From Desulfobulbus sp. Tol-SR (GTDB taxonomy: Bacteria > Desulfobacterota > Desulfobulbia > Desulfobulbales > Desulfocapsaceae), in the NCBI GenBank assembly GCA_000769715.1, contig JROS01000036.1, positions 1-64,000 of the forward strand: a stretch of DNA of 64,000 nt. The letters are read 5' to 3'. Positions 1 through 9,786 of the stretch are shown piece after piece (position 1 is the first letter of the stretch; each line of letters begins with the position of its first letter). Made by a program: the position numbers and the translations under genes. The notes below the pieces were generated by a model. It was not told the DNA's origin and ran no database searches. It saw only the letters and a list, made by a program, of their open reading frames with translations.

Positions 1-878
1 AGGGGCGCGGCGACCTCGAAGGCATGGGCGAGGCCGAAATCGCCCCAGGCGACGGCCATGATCCGGTGGGTCTCGGCATTGCCGTACCAGGCATGAATCA
101 CCAGGTCGTTGGCCATCAGGAAGATATGGACGCAGGTGGCCATGAAGATGATCAGGCCAAGGGTGCGATAGGCCTCCTGGTAGCTGTCGCCGGTACCATA
201 CGCCAGGGCCGCCGCCACCAGGACGACGGTGGTGCCGACGGCGACGGCGACCGAAACGAAATCGGGGGCCATGACCGGCGAAAACCACCAGTCCCGCGCC
301 CCCTGGGTGGAGAAGATCCAGGCCGTGACCACGTGGATGCCGATGGCGAACATCAAGGCCACCGGCGCAATGCGCTTGGCCCAGCGCTCGGAAAATTCTG
401 GCGGATCATCTACCTTGATCGCCAGCCAGGCGAGTCTGCCGGTCAGTTCGGGCAGCATCAGGATATAGAGATAGATTGCTGCGGCCAGGGCATAGAGGTT
501 GAGGACGATGACATCCCAGACCAGCGGCGACATGAAATTAGGATGCAGGAGCAGATTCAGAAGGCGCTGTGGTTTTCCGATATCCGGCAGGACGATGAGC
601 ATCGCCGCGGTGACATTGGCGAAGGCGGTCAGCGCCCCGATCTTGGCCAACGGCTTGAGCTTCTTCACCCCGAACAGGTGGATCGACGAGGTCAGCACCA
701 GGCCGCCGGCGGCATTGCCGACAAAGAAGGCCAGCCCCGAGATGTACAGCCCCCAGCTGTAGGAGTTCGGCAGGTTGGTGAGGATCAGGCCCTCCTTCAG
801 CTGATAGATCCAGGCAGCGATGGCGACGAGAAAGAGCGCGCCGCTGAACATCAGGCCAATTCGCATTTTCAGAGACAT
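1..878 (-). CDS. NrfD/PsrC-like membrane subunit of a molybdopterin oxidoreductase (partial, C-terminus beyond window)
   Basis: The reverse strand encodes an integral membrane protein starting MSLKMRIGLMF, with about 292 residues before the window edge. Hydrophobic helices alternate with short loops, including GLYISGLAFFVGNAAGGLVL and a PDIGKPQR loop typical of NrfD/PsrC quinol-interacting subunits. Known members of the family anchor a molybdopterin/Fe-S pair to the membrane and exchange electrons with menaquinone. It lies two bases downstream of the four-cluster ferredoxin gene, so it is the third gene of an operon catalytic subunit, ferredoxin, membrane anchor. No defect is visible in the part present. 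The substrate cannot be deduced, since the catalytic gene is damaged. Confidence 0.85.
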   Translation of the reverse strand, partial: MSLKMRIGLMFSGALFLVAIAAWIYQLKEGLILTNLPNSYSWGLYISGLAFFVGNAAGGLVLTSSIHLFGVKKLKPLAKIGALTAFANVTAAMLIVLPDIGKPQRLLNLLLHPNFMSPLVWDVIVLNLYALAAAIYLYILMLPELTGRLAWLAIKVDDPPEFSERWAKRIAPVALMFAIGIHVVTAWIFSTQGARDWWFSPVMAPDFVSVAVAVGTTVVLVAAALAYGTGDSYQEAYRTLGLIIFMATCVHIFLMANDLVIHAWYGNAETHRIMAVAWGDFGLAHAFEVAAP

Positions 879-880
879 GA

Positions 881-1555
881 TCACACCTCCTTGGCCTTGG
901 GCGGCAGGTAGAAGACGGTCGGTTTGGTGCCCTTTTCCGGCAGCAGGGTAAAGGCGTTGCGGCCCTTGATCATCCGGCTGACGTCGCTCTCCGGATCATC
1001 GAGGTCGCCGACGAACCGGGCCTTGCCGGGGCATCCCCGGACACAGGCCGGCAGCTCCCCATTATCGCGGTACTGGGCGCAGAAGGTGCATTTCTCGACA
1101 ATACCCTTCGGCCGCAGCGGGCTGTAGACCAGACGCCCTTCATGGCGGTGGTCCTCGGGGTAGCCGTAATGGTACTGTTCCTGGTACTCCGAGCGCTGAT
1201 GGGCCTTGGCCGGATCTTCCCAGTTGAACTGGCGGACGCCGTAGGGGCAGGCCGACATGCAGTAGCGGCAGCCGATGCAGCGCTCGTAGTCGATCAGCAC
1301 CGCCCCGTCCGCGGCCTTGAAGGTGGCTCCGACCGGGCAGACCTTCTCACAGGGGGCTTTCTCGCAGTGCTGGCAGTGCACCGGCAGGAAGAACTCGACC
1401 CCACTTGCCGGTGGCGTCAGGTGGCGGTGGCTGCCGGGGGTGAACACCCGGTTCCACCAGGTCTGCGGCGGCTGGGCGTTGTGCTGTTTGCAGGCCACCA
1501 TGCACGAGCGGCAGCCGATACATTTTTCCAGATCGATGACCATGCCCATTTTCAT
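881..1555 (-). CDS. Four-cluster 4Fe-4S electron-transfer subunit (DmsB/PsrB/NrfC-like)
   Basis: A 224-residue protein that should carry electrons between the molybdopterin subunit and the NrfD-like anchor. Four cysteine groups are visible in order: CIGCRSCMVACKQ, CQHCEKAPCEKVCPVG, CIGCRYCMSACPYG and a final CTFC/CVRGC group, the standard arrangement for four [4Fe-4S] clusters. The start MKMGMVIDLEKC was chosen because its ATG overlaps the TGA of the upstream catalytic gene (ATGA), a translational-coupling arrangement; longer readings run into the other gene in a different frame. The gene is intact although its partner is not. Location is inferred to be the outer membrane face, because the partner has a twin-arginine signal. 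Confidence 0.9.
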   Translation of the reverse strand: MKMGMVIDLEKCIGCRSCMVACKQHNAQPPQTWWNRVFTPGSHRHLTPPASGVEFFLPVHCQHCEKAPCEKVCPVGATFKAADGAVLIDYERCIGCRYCMSACPYGVRQFNWEDPAKAHQRSEYQEQYHYGYPEDHRHEGRLVYSPLRPKGIVEKCTFCAQYRDNGELPACVRGCPGKARFVGDLDDPESDVSRMIKGRNAFTLLPEKGTKPTVFYLPPKAKEV

Positions 1556-3484
1556 GCGCTCATCCTCCTCACGTCGACAAGACACTCGTTCCACACCGTG
1601 GTCGGCGACCACATGCCGGGGACGAAATAGACTTCGTGCAGCGGTTTGATCCAGGGGAAGGTCAGCGAGTTGTAGCCTTCGCCGGCCAGGTAGCGGGACC
1701 ACCAGCCCTCCTCGAAGATCGCCGTGCCGGCGCTGCAGCCGGGATCGAGGATGGCATAGGCCCGGGTCTTGCCGCGATCGTTGTGGATCTGCACCAGATC
1801 GCCGTCCTTGATGCCGCGCGTAGCGGCATCGCCGGCGTTGAGGAAGACTTCGTACCAGGACGGGGCGGGAAAGACCACGTCGGACCACAGGCAGCTGGTG
1901 GTCATCCGGAAATCGGTCGTCATGATGAACTCCAGTTCGCCGGAGGCCGCCCGATCCTTGAGGATATTGCTCATGTTGTGCTGATCGAAGGGGTTGCCCC
2001 AGGCCCCGACCATCGCCTTGATGCCGTTCTGCGGATAGTTGGGACCTTTGCCCTGGAGGAAATGGAGATAGGCGACCCAGTTCAGTTTTCCGCCCTCCGG
2101 AAACCACCAGCTCCTGAGGTCAAAACGGATGCGGTACTGACCGGCATAGGTCGAGATGCCGGCCCCGCTCCTGCCGATGCTGCCGGTCAGAACCGGCAAC
2201 AGCGACAGGGCCCGGCCCTTGAGATCGCCGTTGTACCACTGATAGTTGCTGGCCCCGTAGATGACATGCAGCGGCGTGTTGCCGGCGGCGTCGACCGCCA
2301 CCCGCTCGATCTGCAGCGGATCGAGACCGGTGATCGCCGCCACCTTGTCGAGGTCATATTCAACCAGCAGCTTCTGCAGGGCGGTGAAGACCGTCTCCAC
2401 CTTGACCGAACTGCCGTCGGCCAGGGTCACCTCGAACTCACCTTCCAGTTCGGCCCGGGTTGCGGCCAGGTTTTCCGGATCGAGGATGCGGAAGTCACCG
2501 CCGCTGCGGATCACAAAGAGGCGGCGATATTCGGGAATGGTTCTGCTCCCGGCCTCCGTCGCCAGCGCACCGACTTCGCCGGCCAGCAGCCGCTTGCCGT
2601 TGTCCTGCCGGACGAGGATGGGGAAATCGGTGAAGTCGCGGAGAAAATCGGCATCGTAGAGTTTGCGTTCGATGATGATCCTGGCCATGCCGAGTGCCAG
2701 GGCGGCATCGGTATCGGCCTTGATCGGCAGCCACTCGTCGGCCTTGGCGGCGGTGCTGCAGAAATCGGGATCGACCACCACCACCCGGCCCCGGCCTTGG
2801 CCTCGAGCAGGTGATGGGCATCGGGCAGCCGGGTCTGGATGACGTTGGAGCCGAAGATCATCGTGGTCCGGGCGTTGAGCCACTCGAGCGACTCCAGTTC
2901 CTCGCTCTGGACCCCGAAGATCATCGGCCAGAACATCGGCAGGTCGCCGTTCTGGTCGTAGCCGTGGTGCATGGTCCAGCGGGCCGGGCCGGCCAGGGCG
3001 ACCAGCGCCCCCTTCTGGACGTAGCCGGTGCCGGGGACCTGGATGGTGGCGGCGATCGCCTCCGGCCCGTACTTGGCGGTGATCTCCTTCAGCCGGCCGG
3101 CCGCATGGTCGAGGGCCTCGTCCCAGCTGGCCCGCCGGAACTGGCCGCTGCCCCGCTCGCCGGTGCGGATCAGCGGGTACTTGAGCCGGTCCCGGCCGTA
3201 GATCAGGTCCATCATCGACAGGCCGCGCAGGCAGCCGCGCGGATTGTACGAGTCCTCGGGATAGTCGGCGGCCTGGATCAGGGTGCTGATCCGGCCGTCC
3301 GTGACCCTGGCCTTGAAGCCGCAGGCCCCGGTGCAGTTGGGCGAACAGGTGGAGCGTACCAGCCGTTCGACCTCGGCGGCGCAGGCCTCTCCGGCATCGA
3401 TGAAGCGGAAGAAATTCAATTCCAGGGCGAGGGCGCAACCGGCCCCGGCTGCCCCCGCAACAATTCCCGTCTGTCGATATGCAT
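1552..3484 (-). pseudogene. Molybdopterin oxidoreductase catalytic subunit with Tat signal, broken by two frameshifts and an apparent internal deletion
   Basis: Reading from the ATG at 3484 gives MHIDRRELLR, a twin-arginine start. One G appears to be missing from a G5 run near 3440, after which the sequence continues as GAAGAGCALALELNFFRF. The [4Fe-4S] region (CSPNCTGACGFKA, then RGCLRG) and early molybdopterin domains follow. Near 2790 a second missing base (expected AKARGRVVVVDP) switches frame again. Near 1849, SDVVFPAPSWYE runs straight into VFLNAGDAATRGIKDGD, skipping the stretch that normally links these motifs in nitrate/DMSO-reductase relatives. The span of 1933 nt is two short of a multiple of three, which fits two lost bases. 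Corrected length is about 644 residues, well below the usual 800 or more. Assembly error is an alternative to true inactivation. Confidence 0.8.
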
Positions 3485-3649
3485 GCTGATTCCCCTCCCG
3501 TGAAGTGGTGACCGTTGCCAGACCTTTCTCCGCAACCAATCCGCTGCGTCGACCGCATCGTCTCTACATGGCCACGACGCAGACTGATGGATGCCGATGG
3601 CAGTATGTGCTGTCTTTTTTCCTTCTACCGGAGAAAATCGACAAAAAGA

Positions 3650-3663
3650 TTGACCTAAGTCAA
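3650..3663. promoter_or_regulatory. Palindromic FNR/CRP-family-like site TTGACCTAAGTCAA
   Basis: A perfect inverted repeat TTGAC-N4-GTCAA sits in the divergent gap between the broken molybdopterin operon and the CBS gene. Its half-sites resemble FNR-type TTGAT-N4-ATCAA boxes. A second copy with the same half-sites occurs at 58121-58134. Which regulator binds is not known; the assignment is inference from the motif and its location. Confidence 0.5.
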
Positions 3664-3733
3664 ACCATAAAATTATTTTCATGATTGAATGAAATCATAT
3701 CACAGATTGATATATCCAACCAAGGGAGCCACC

Positions 3734-4330
3734 ATGACGAAACCGGAAACAAGCTGCACCTCGATCGAGATCGCCGAGCCCGATGTCATTGCGGCGATGC
3801 GGCAGATCGAGGGCTACATCGACATCAGCCCGGGCGATTTTCGGGAGGTCTATCGCCTCGCCTTCGACCACGCGATGCAGCGGCTGCGGGACTCGGTCAC
3901 GGCCGCCGATATCATGACCGCGCCGGTGCAGTGCATCGACGCCGACATGGACCTGCAGCAGGCGGCCCAGGAACTGGCCGACAAAATCTATTCCGGGGCC
4001 CCGGTGGTCGACGGCGACGGCAGGATCGTCGGGGTGATCTCGGAAAAGGATTTCCTCGCCCGGATGGGGCTGGAACAGCCGGCCACCTTCCTCCGCATCA
4101 TCGCCCACTGCCTCACCACCAAGGGCTGCATGGCCATCGCCCTGCGCAACCACGCAGTGCGGGAGATGATGACGGCCCCGCCCGTCACCGCCGGGCCGGA
4201 GATCACCGTCGGCGAGATCTCCCGGCTGTTCATCGACCGCAGGATCAACCGCCTGCCGATCGTCGACCCGGACGGCCGCCCCCTGGGGATCGTCACCCGG
4301 ACCGACCTTGTGCAATCCTACTGCATATAA
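3734..4330 (+). CDS. Two-CBS-domain protein
   Basis: A 198-residue cytoplasmic protein. After an N-terminal segment of about 50 residues of unknown type come two CBS repeats, roughly residues 55-110 (AADIMTAPVQCIDADM...GVISEKDF) and 138-196 (VREMMTAPPVTAG...LGIVTRTDL). CBS pairs bind adenine nucleotides and act as energy sensors. The ATG at 3734 is preferred because AAGGGAG lies just upstream; earlier in-frame starts lack this. The next gene, 20 bases downstream, encodes an HPP membrane protein. CBS and HPP domains are often fused or adjacent in other bacteria, so the CBS protein may regulate the HPP protein; this is inferred. Confidence 0.85.
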   Translation: MTKPETSCTSIEIAEPDVIAAMRQIEGYIDISPGDFREVYRLAFDHAMQRLRDSVTAADIMTAPVQCIDADMDLQQAAQELADKIYSGAPVVDGDGRIVGVISEKDFLARMGLEQPATFLRIIAHCLTTKGCMAIALRNHAVREMMTAPPVTAGPEITVGEISRLFIDRRINRLPIVDPDGRPLGIVTRTDLVQSYCI

Positions 4331-4349
4331 CCCGCTGGAGGACGAAGCA

Positions 4350-4886
4350 ATGGAATATTTCACCAAGATGCGGGGCAATGGCCAGGCCCCGCCCCGCGTC
4401 AGTCTGGCCGAGGTGTGGTGGTCGTGGATCGGCAGCTTTCTCGGCATCACCGCCGTCGCCCTGCTCCATTACCGGCTGGTCGATCCCAGCGGTCTGGTCC
4501 TGCTGATCGGCTCGTTCGGGGCCTCGGCGGTGCTGATCTACGGCGCCATCCGCAGCCCCCTGGCCCAGCCGCGCAACCTGATCGGCGGCCATGTCCTCTC
4601 CGCCTTCCTCGGGGTGACGGCCTTCCAGTGGTTCGGCGACCAGACCTGGCTGGCGGCGGCGGTCGCCGTCTCCACCGCGATCGCCCTGATGCACCTGACC
4701 CGGACCCTCCATCCGCCGGGCGGCGCCACCGCCCTGATCGCGGTCATCGGCGGCGACAGCGTCCATCGGCTCGGCTACCTCTACGTCCTGATGCCGGCCA
4801 CCTCCGGTGCCCTGGTGATGCTGCTCGTGGCCCTGGCGATCAACAACATCCCGAAAAACCGGCGCTACCCCGAATTCTGGTTGTAG
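4350..4886 (+). CDS. HPP family integral membrane protein
   Basis: A 178-residue protein with four predicted membrane segments and the diagnostic HPP motif (LHPPGGATAL) between the second and third hydrophobic blocks. HPP proteins are small membrane proteins; some cyanobacterial and plastid members have been linked to nitrite transport, but the function of this one is unknown. The start at 4350 follows CTGGAGG at about 9 bases. The preceding gene is a CBS-pair protein, suggesting a two-gene unit. Length is normal for the family and no defect is visible. Confidence 0.85.
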   Translation: MEYFTKMRGNGQAPPRVSLAEVWWSWIGSFLGITAVALLHYRLVDPSGLVLLIGSFGASAVLIYGAIRSPLAQPRNLIGGHVLSAFLGVTAFQWFGDQTWLAAAVAVSTAIALMHLTRTLHPPGGATALIAVIGGDSVHRLGYLYVLMPATSGALVMLLVALAINNIPKNRRYPEFWL

Positions 4887-4983
4887 CCCGGAGTCGTTCC
4901 CTGGGCCGGGATCGCCCCCTCCACCCCCTGTGTGACCGGAGGCCCGGAACGGGGGATAAATTGGCCCCGCCATCGGCATCCGC

Positions 4984-5013
4984 TTGACAAAGCCCGCTCT
5001 CGCGTCTTACACT
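4984..5013 (+). promoter_or_regulatory. Sigma-70-type promoter of the thiamine operon
   Basis: TTGACA at 4984-4989 and TACACT at 5008-5013 are separated by 18 bases, immediately ahead of the TPP riboswitch that begins near 5022. Transcription would start close to the first riboswitch base. Confidence 0.65.
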
Positions 5014-5021
5014 ATATCCAT

Positions 5022-5099
5022 CGCTAGGGGTGCACTCCGCTGAGAGGAATTTTTCCAACCCTATGAACCTGATCCGGGTAATACCGGCGAAGGGAAGCG
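5022..5099 (+). ncRNA. TPP riboswitch (THI element)
   Basis: The conserved THI-box elements occur in order: GGGGTGC near 5027, GCTGAGA at 5039-5045, ACCCTATGAACCTGAT near 5058-5073, and CGGGTAATACCGGCGAAGGGA up to about 5095. The outer bases CGCT (5022) and AGCG (5096-5099) can close stem P1. It precedes thiS and the rest of the thiamine genes, and a strong terminator hairpin follows 40 bases later. This points to transcription attenuation on thiamine pyrophosphate binding. Confidence 0.95.
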
Positions 5100-5140
5100 G
5101 CCAGAAAAGGGATTGTCGTTTTCATCCTCAGTTTTTTTCG

Positions 5141-5180
5141 AGCCGTTTACCCCCCCCGCCGGGTGAACGGCTTTTTTTTT
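5141..5180 (+). terminator. Intrinsic terminator of the TPP riboswitch expression platform
   Basis: A 12-bp stem (5141-5152 with 5161-5172) with an 8-base C-rich loop is followed by a run of ten T residues. It lies between the riboswitch and the thiS ribosome-binding site (GGGGAGCGG at 5182-5190). It is therefore placed to stop transcription before thiS when TPP is bound. Confidence 0.9.
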
Positions 5181-5194
5181 TGGGGAGCGGCAAT

Positions 5195-5392
5195 ATGGAC
5201 ATCGTGGTCAACGGCAGCCAGGAGAGCTGCGCCCCCGGCAGCGTCGCCGAACTGGTGGCGGCCAGGGGCCTGCCGCCGGAAGCATTGGTCGTCGAACTGA
5301 ACGGGAAGATCATCCGCCAGGAACAGTGGTCGCAGGTCCGGCTCGGGGACGGCGACCGCCTCGAACTGCTGAGTTTCGTCGGGGGAGGCTGA
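5195..5392 (+). CDS. thiS: Sulfur carrier protein ThiS
   Basis: A 65-residue ubiquitin-fold sulfur carrier beginning MDIVVNG and ending in the required Gly-Gly tail (FVGGG). ThiF adenylates this C-terminus, which is then converted to the thiocarboxylate that donates sulfur to the thiazole ring in ThiG. The start at 5195 follows GGGGAGCGG. It is the first gene of the TPP-riboswitch-controlled operon and its stop lies two bases before thiG. Length and tail are normal. Confidence 0.92.
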   Translation: MDIVVNGSQESCAPGSVAELVAARGLPPEALVVELNGKIIRQEQWSQVRLGDGDRLELLSFVGGG

Positions 5393-5394
5393 TC

Positions 5395-5998
5395 ATGACT
5401 GACGATATCCTGCAACTCGGTCCCAAGGGCTTCACCAACCGCCTGTTCACCGGCACCGGCAAATTCGCCGCCAACGCCCTGATCGCGCCGATGCTGGCGG
5501 CCAGCGGCAGCCAGATGATCACCGTCGCCCTGCGGCGGATCGACTCCAGCGGTCGGTCGGAAAACATCCTCGATTTCATCCCCCCCGAGGTCACCCTGCT
5601 GCCCAACACCTCGGGCGCCCGAACCGCCGAGGAGGCGGTGCGGATCGCCCGGATCGCCCGGACGGCGGGCTGCGGCGACTTCATCAAGATCGAGGTGATC
5701 ACCGACATGAAGTACCTGATGCCCGACGCCATCGAGACCCTGAAGGCGACCGAGATCCTCGCCGGCGACGGCTTCGTCGTCCTGCCCTACATTCTCCCCG
5801 ACCTGACCCTGGCCGCGGGGGCTGGAGGCGGCGGCGGTGCTGGTCAACCCCGCGATCGCCACCGCCGCCGATCCGGTGGCCATGGGCTTCGCCTTCGACC
5901 TCGCCGTCAGGGCCGGGCGCAGCGCCTGGCTCGCCGGACCGGCGGGGACATCGAGTACCGCCAGGGCCTCGTCGCCACTGACCGGCTTTCTGGAATAG
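5395..5998 (+). pseudogene. thiG: Thiazole synthase ThiG, internally deleted and frameshifted
   Basis: The first ~140 residues read as normal ThiG, including the FIKIEVITD strand that carries the Schiff-base lysine, and GDGFVVLPYILPD. Close to 5820 the frame changes inside a G run. The downstream frame resumes at [19 protein letters not shown], the last part of ThiG, ending at TAG 5996-5998. About 55-60 residues are absent, including the glycine-rich PLGSPIGS-type and VDAG-type loops that bind phosphate in the family. The span of 604 nt compares with about 770 for a full gene. The junction sits in sequence encoding AAAV, a peptide expected on both sides of the missing part, so slippage between short direct repeats is plausible. 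An assembly error is possible because every neighbouring thiamine gene is intact. Confidence 0.85.
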
Positions 5999-6042
5999 CC
6001 GTCGCCCACCGGACCGCGGCCATCATCGGAGGATTGCAGGAC

Positions 6043-7152
6043 ATGTCGTTTTATTCGTTCATCGAGCGCTTCAGGGACTTCGACTTCACCGGCTTTTTCA
6101 CCACGATCGACGAAGCGGCGGTGCGGCGCGTGCTCGCGCGCGACCGGCTCGACGAACTCGACCTGCTGACCCTGCTCAGTCCCGCCGCCAGCGTCTGCCT
6201 CGAGGCGATGGCGCAGAAGGCCCATCGCCTGACGGTCCAGCACTTCGGCCACACCATCCAGCTCTTCATCCCCCTCTACGTTTCCAATTTCTGCGCCAAC
6301 CATTGCGCCTACTGCGGCTTCAACCGGACCACCGCCATCCACCGCCGCACCCTGAGCCTGGCCGAGATCGAGGCCGAGGCCAGGGCCATCGCCGCCACCG
6401 GGATGCAGCACATCCTCTTTCTCACCGGCGAAGCGCCGGCGGCGACGCCGATGGACTACCTGCTCGCCGTCGCCGCCTGCCTGAAACGCCATTTCGCCTC
6501 GGTGTCGCTCGAGATCTACCCGCTCGAGGAGGAAGCCTACCGCCGGCTGCGGCAGCAGGGGGTGGACGGCATGACCCTGTTCCAGGAGACCTATGACGAG
6601 GAGGTCTACCGCCGGGTCCATCTCGCCGGCCGCAAGACCGACTTCCGCTGGCGCCTCGACGCCCCGGAACGGGGGGCGCGGGCCGGGTTCCGGGCGGTCA
6701 ACATCGGCGCCCTGCTGGGACTCGCCGAGCCGCGGCGGGACATCTTCTTCACCGCACTCCACGGCCGCTGGCTGGCCGACACCTTCCTCGACACCGAGGT
6801 GTCGTTCTCGCTGCCCCGCTTCAACCGCACCGGCACCGCCTTCGAGCCGACCGGCCTGGTCGACGACCGCACCTTCGTCCAGTTCCTGACCGCCCTGCGG
6901 CTGTTCCTGCCGCGGGCCGGCATCACCATCTCGACCCGGGAGAGCGCCCGCTTCCGCAACCAACTGCTGCATCTCGGCGCCACCCGCTACTCGGCCTACT
7001 CCAAGACCGGGGTCGGCGGCTACGCCGCGGCCGAAGACCCGGACAGCCGCCAGTTCGAGATCACCGACACCCGGACGGTCGATGAGGTGATCGCGGCGAT
7101 CGTCGCCGGCGGCTGCCAGCCGGTATTCAAGGATTGGGACACGATCGGATGA
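6043..7152 (+). CDS. thiH: 2-iminoacetate synthase ThiH (radical SAM tyrosine lyase)
   Basis: A 369-residue radical SAM enzyme that cleaves tyrosine to dehydroglycine (2-iminoacetate) and p-cresol, supplying the glycine-imine for thiazole assembly in anaerobes. The CX3CX2C cluster motif is clear (CANHCAYCGF), followed by TGEAP and a full barrel. The start MSFYSFIERF at 6043 is supported by GGAGG about ten bases upstream; the same frame is open further 5' only because of the thiG frameshift. It overlaps thiF by four bases (ATGA). Using ThiH rather than an oxidase such as ThiO fits an anaerobic lifestyle. Confidence 0.92.
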   Translation: MSFYSFIERFRDFDFTGFFTTIDEAAVRRVLARDRLDELDLLTLLSPAASVCLEAMAQKAHRLTVQHFGHTIQLFIPLYVSNFCANHCAYCGFNRTTAIHRRTLSLAEIEAEARAIAATGMQHILFLTGEAPAATPMDYLLAVAACLKRHFASVSLEIYPLEEEAYRRLRQQGVDGMTLFQETYDEEVYRRVHLAGRKTDFRWRLDAPERGARAGFRAVNIGALLGLAEPRRDIFFTALHGRWLADTFLDTEVSFSLPRFNRTGTAFEPTGLVDDRTFVQFLTALRLFLPRAGITISTRESARFRNQLLHLGATRYSAYSKTGVGGYAAAEDPDSRQFEITDTRTVDEVIAAIVAGGCQPVFKDWDTIG

Positions 7153-7691
7153 GAATCGCCATCGCCGGGGCCGGCGGCATCGGCTCCAACGTCGCCGTCA
7201 ACCTGGTGCGCAGCGGGGTGGCGTCCCTCAAAATCGTCGATTTCGACCGGGTCGAGGCCGGCAATCTCAACCGCCAGTTCTATTTCCACGACCAGATCGG
7301 CCGGCTCAAGGTCGAGGCGCTGGCGCTCAACCTCCGCCGCATCCGCCCCGACCTCGACATCGAGACCGTGGCGGTCCGGCTCGATGGCGCCAACTGCCTC
7401 GCGCTCCTCGGCGACTGCCGGCTGGTGGTGGAGGGGCTCGATCAGGCCGGGGCCAAGAAGATGCTGCTCGAGGCCCTGACCGCAAGTGGCCGGACCGTGG
7501 TCTCGGCCTGCGGCATCGCCGGCAGCGACCTCGACGGCATCCGGGTGCGGCGGCTCGGCAGCTGCCATATCGTCGGCGATTTCCGCTCCGACTGCGTCCG
7601 GCTGCCGCTCTTTGCCCACAAGGTGGCGGCAGTGGCCTGCCGCATGACCGAAATCATTCTGCGTGAAGGTGGCTATCATGGACAGCAATAA
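7149..7691 (+). CDS. thiF: ThiS adenylyltransferase ThiF
   Basis: A 180-residue E1-like enzyme with an N-terminal nucleotide-binding loop (IAGAGGIGSNVAVNLVRSG) and the NLNRQFYF segment with the conserved arginine that contacts ATP. It activates the C-terminus of ThiS for sulfur transfer. The short ThiF form without a long C-terminal zinc region is common in anaerobes. Its start overlaps the thiH stop and its end overlaps the thiE start, so the three are probably translationally coupled. Confidence 0.88.
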   Translation: MRIAIAGAGGIGSNVAVNLVRSGVASLKIVDFDRVEAGNLNRQFYFHDQIGRLKVEALALNLRRIRPDLDIETVAVRLDGANCLALLGDCRLVVEGLDQAGAKKMLLEALTASGRTVVSACGIAGSDLDGIRVRRLGSCHIVGDFRSDCVRLPLFAHKVAAVACRMTEIILREGGYHGQQ

Positions 7692-8352
7692 GCCCCGCCG
7701 GGTGCTCCCGCCCGGCATCTACGGCATCACCGCCGAGAAATACTCCCGCGGCCGCAGCACCATCGAGGTGGCGAAGGCGATGATCGCGGGCGGCATCGCC
7801 GTCCTCCAGTACCGCGAGAAACGCCCGGCCAAGAGCCAGCGGGCGATGCTCGATGAATGCCGGCAGCTCCGGGATCTGACCCGGGAAACCGGCATCCCCT
7901 TCATCGTCAACGACCATGTCGATCTGGCGCTGCTGGTCGATGCCGACGGCGTCCATGTCGGCCAGGACGACCTGCCGGTGGCCGAGGTCCGCCACCTGCT
8001 CGGTCCCGACCGGATCATCGGCCTCTCGACCCACAGCCCGGCCCAGGCCGCGGCCGCCGTCGGCGCCGGGGCCGATTACATCGGCGTCGGCCCGATCTTC
8101 GCCACCGCCACCAAGGAGGATGTCTGCGCCCCGGTCGGCCTGGCCTACCTCGACCATGTCGTCAGTTCCTGCCCCCTGCCCTTCGTCGCCATCGGCGGGA
8201 TCAAGGAGCACAACCTTCCCGAGGTGGTGCGCCACGGGGCGACAACCGTCTGTCTGGTGACCGCCATCGTCGGGGCGACCGACATCGCCGCCGCCGTCCG
8301 CGGCCTGCGCGCCATCCTGGAGCAGGCCGGCCCCCTCGCCACCCAACCCTGA
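7678..8352 (+). CDS. thiE: Thiamine phosphate synthase ThiE
   Basis: A 224-residue TIM-barrel enzyme joining hydroxymethylpyrimidine pyrophosphate and thiazole phosphate to thiamine phosphate. Family signatures are visible: [25 protein letters not shown], the phosphate-binding [11 protein letters not shown] and AIGGI. The ATG at 7678 (MDSNKPRR) is preferred to an in-frame start 15 bases earlier because GAAGGTGG precedes it; it overlaps the end of thiF. The substrate partner ThiD is not encoded in the window. Confidence 0.92.
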   Translation: MDSNKPRRVLPPGIYGITAEKYSRGRSTIEVAKAMIAGGIAVLQYREKRPAKSQRAMLDECRQLRDLTRETGIPFIVNDHVDLALLVDADGVHVGQDDLPVAEVRHLLGPDRIIGLSTHSPAQAAAAVGAGADYIGVGPIFATATKEDVCAPVGLAYLDHVVSSCPLPFVAIGGIKEHNLPEVVRHGATTVCLVTAIVGATDIAAAVRGLRAILEQAGPLATQP

Positions 8353-8387
8353 ACCCCGATCATTCTTTCCCTACAGGAGATTTGCCC

Positions 8388-9674
<1,287 letters not shown>

Positions 9675-9786
9675 GGAGGCGAACTCCGGCGGCTCTGTTG
9701 CCCCGCAGGCGGCAAGGGCGTGGAAAATCTTCGGGGTCGGTGAATAACAGGGGAAAGGGCATATTCCATTTGGTATAGTTGCCATC

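Noticed and set aside
24-911. Long plus-strand open frame opposite the NrfD gene
   Set aside because: Composition is antisense-like (Gly/Asp/Arg/His rich) and the minus strand gives a clear membrane protein; similar shadows occur opposite most genes here.
5326-7152. A ThiG-ThiH fusion protein
   Set aside because: The continuous frame arises from the thiG frameshift; thiH has its own ribosome-binding site and start, and the joined middle section is not protein-like.
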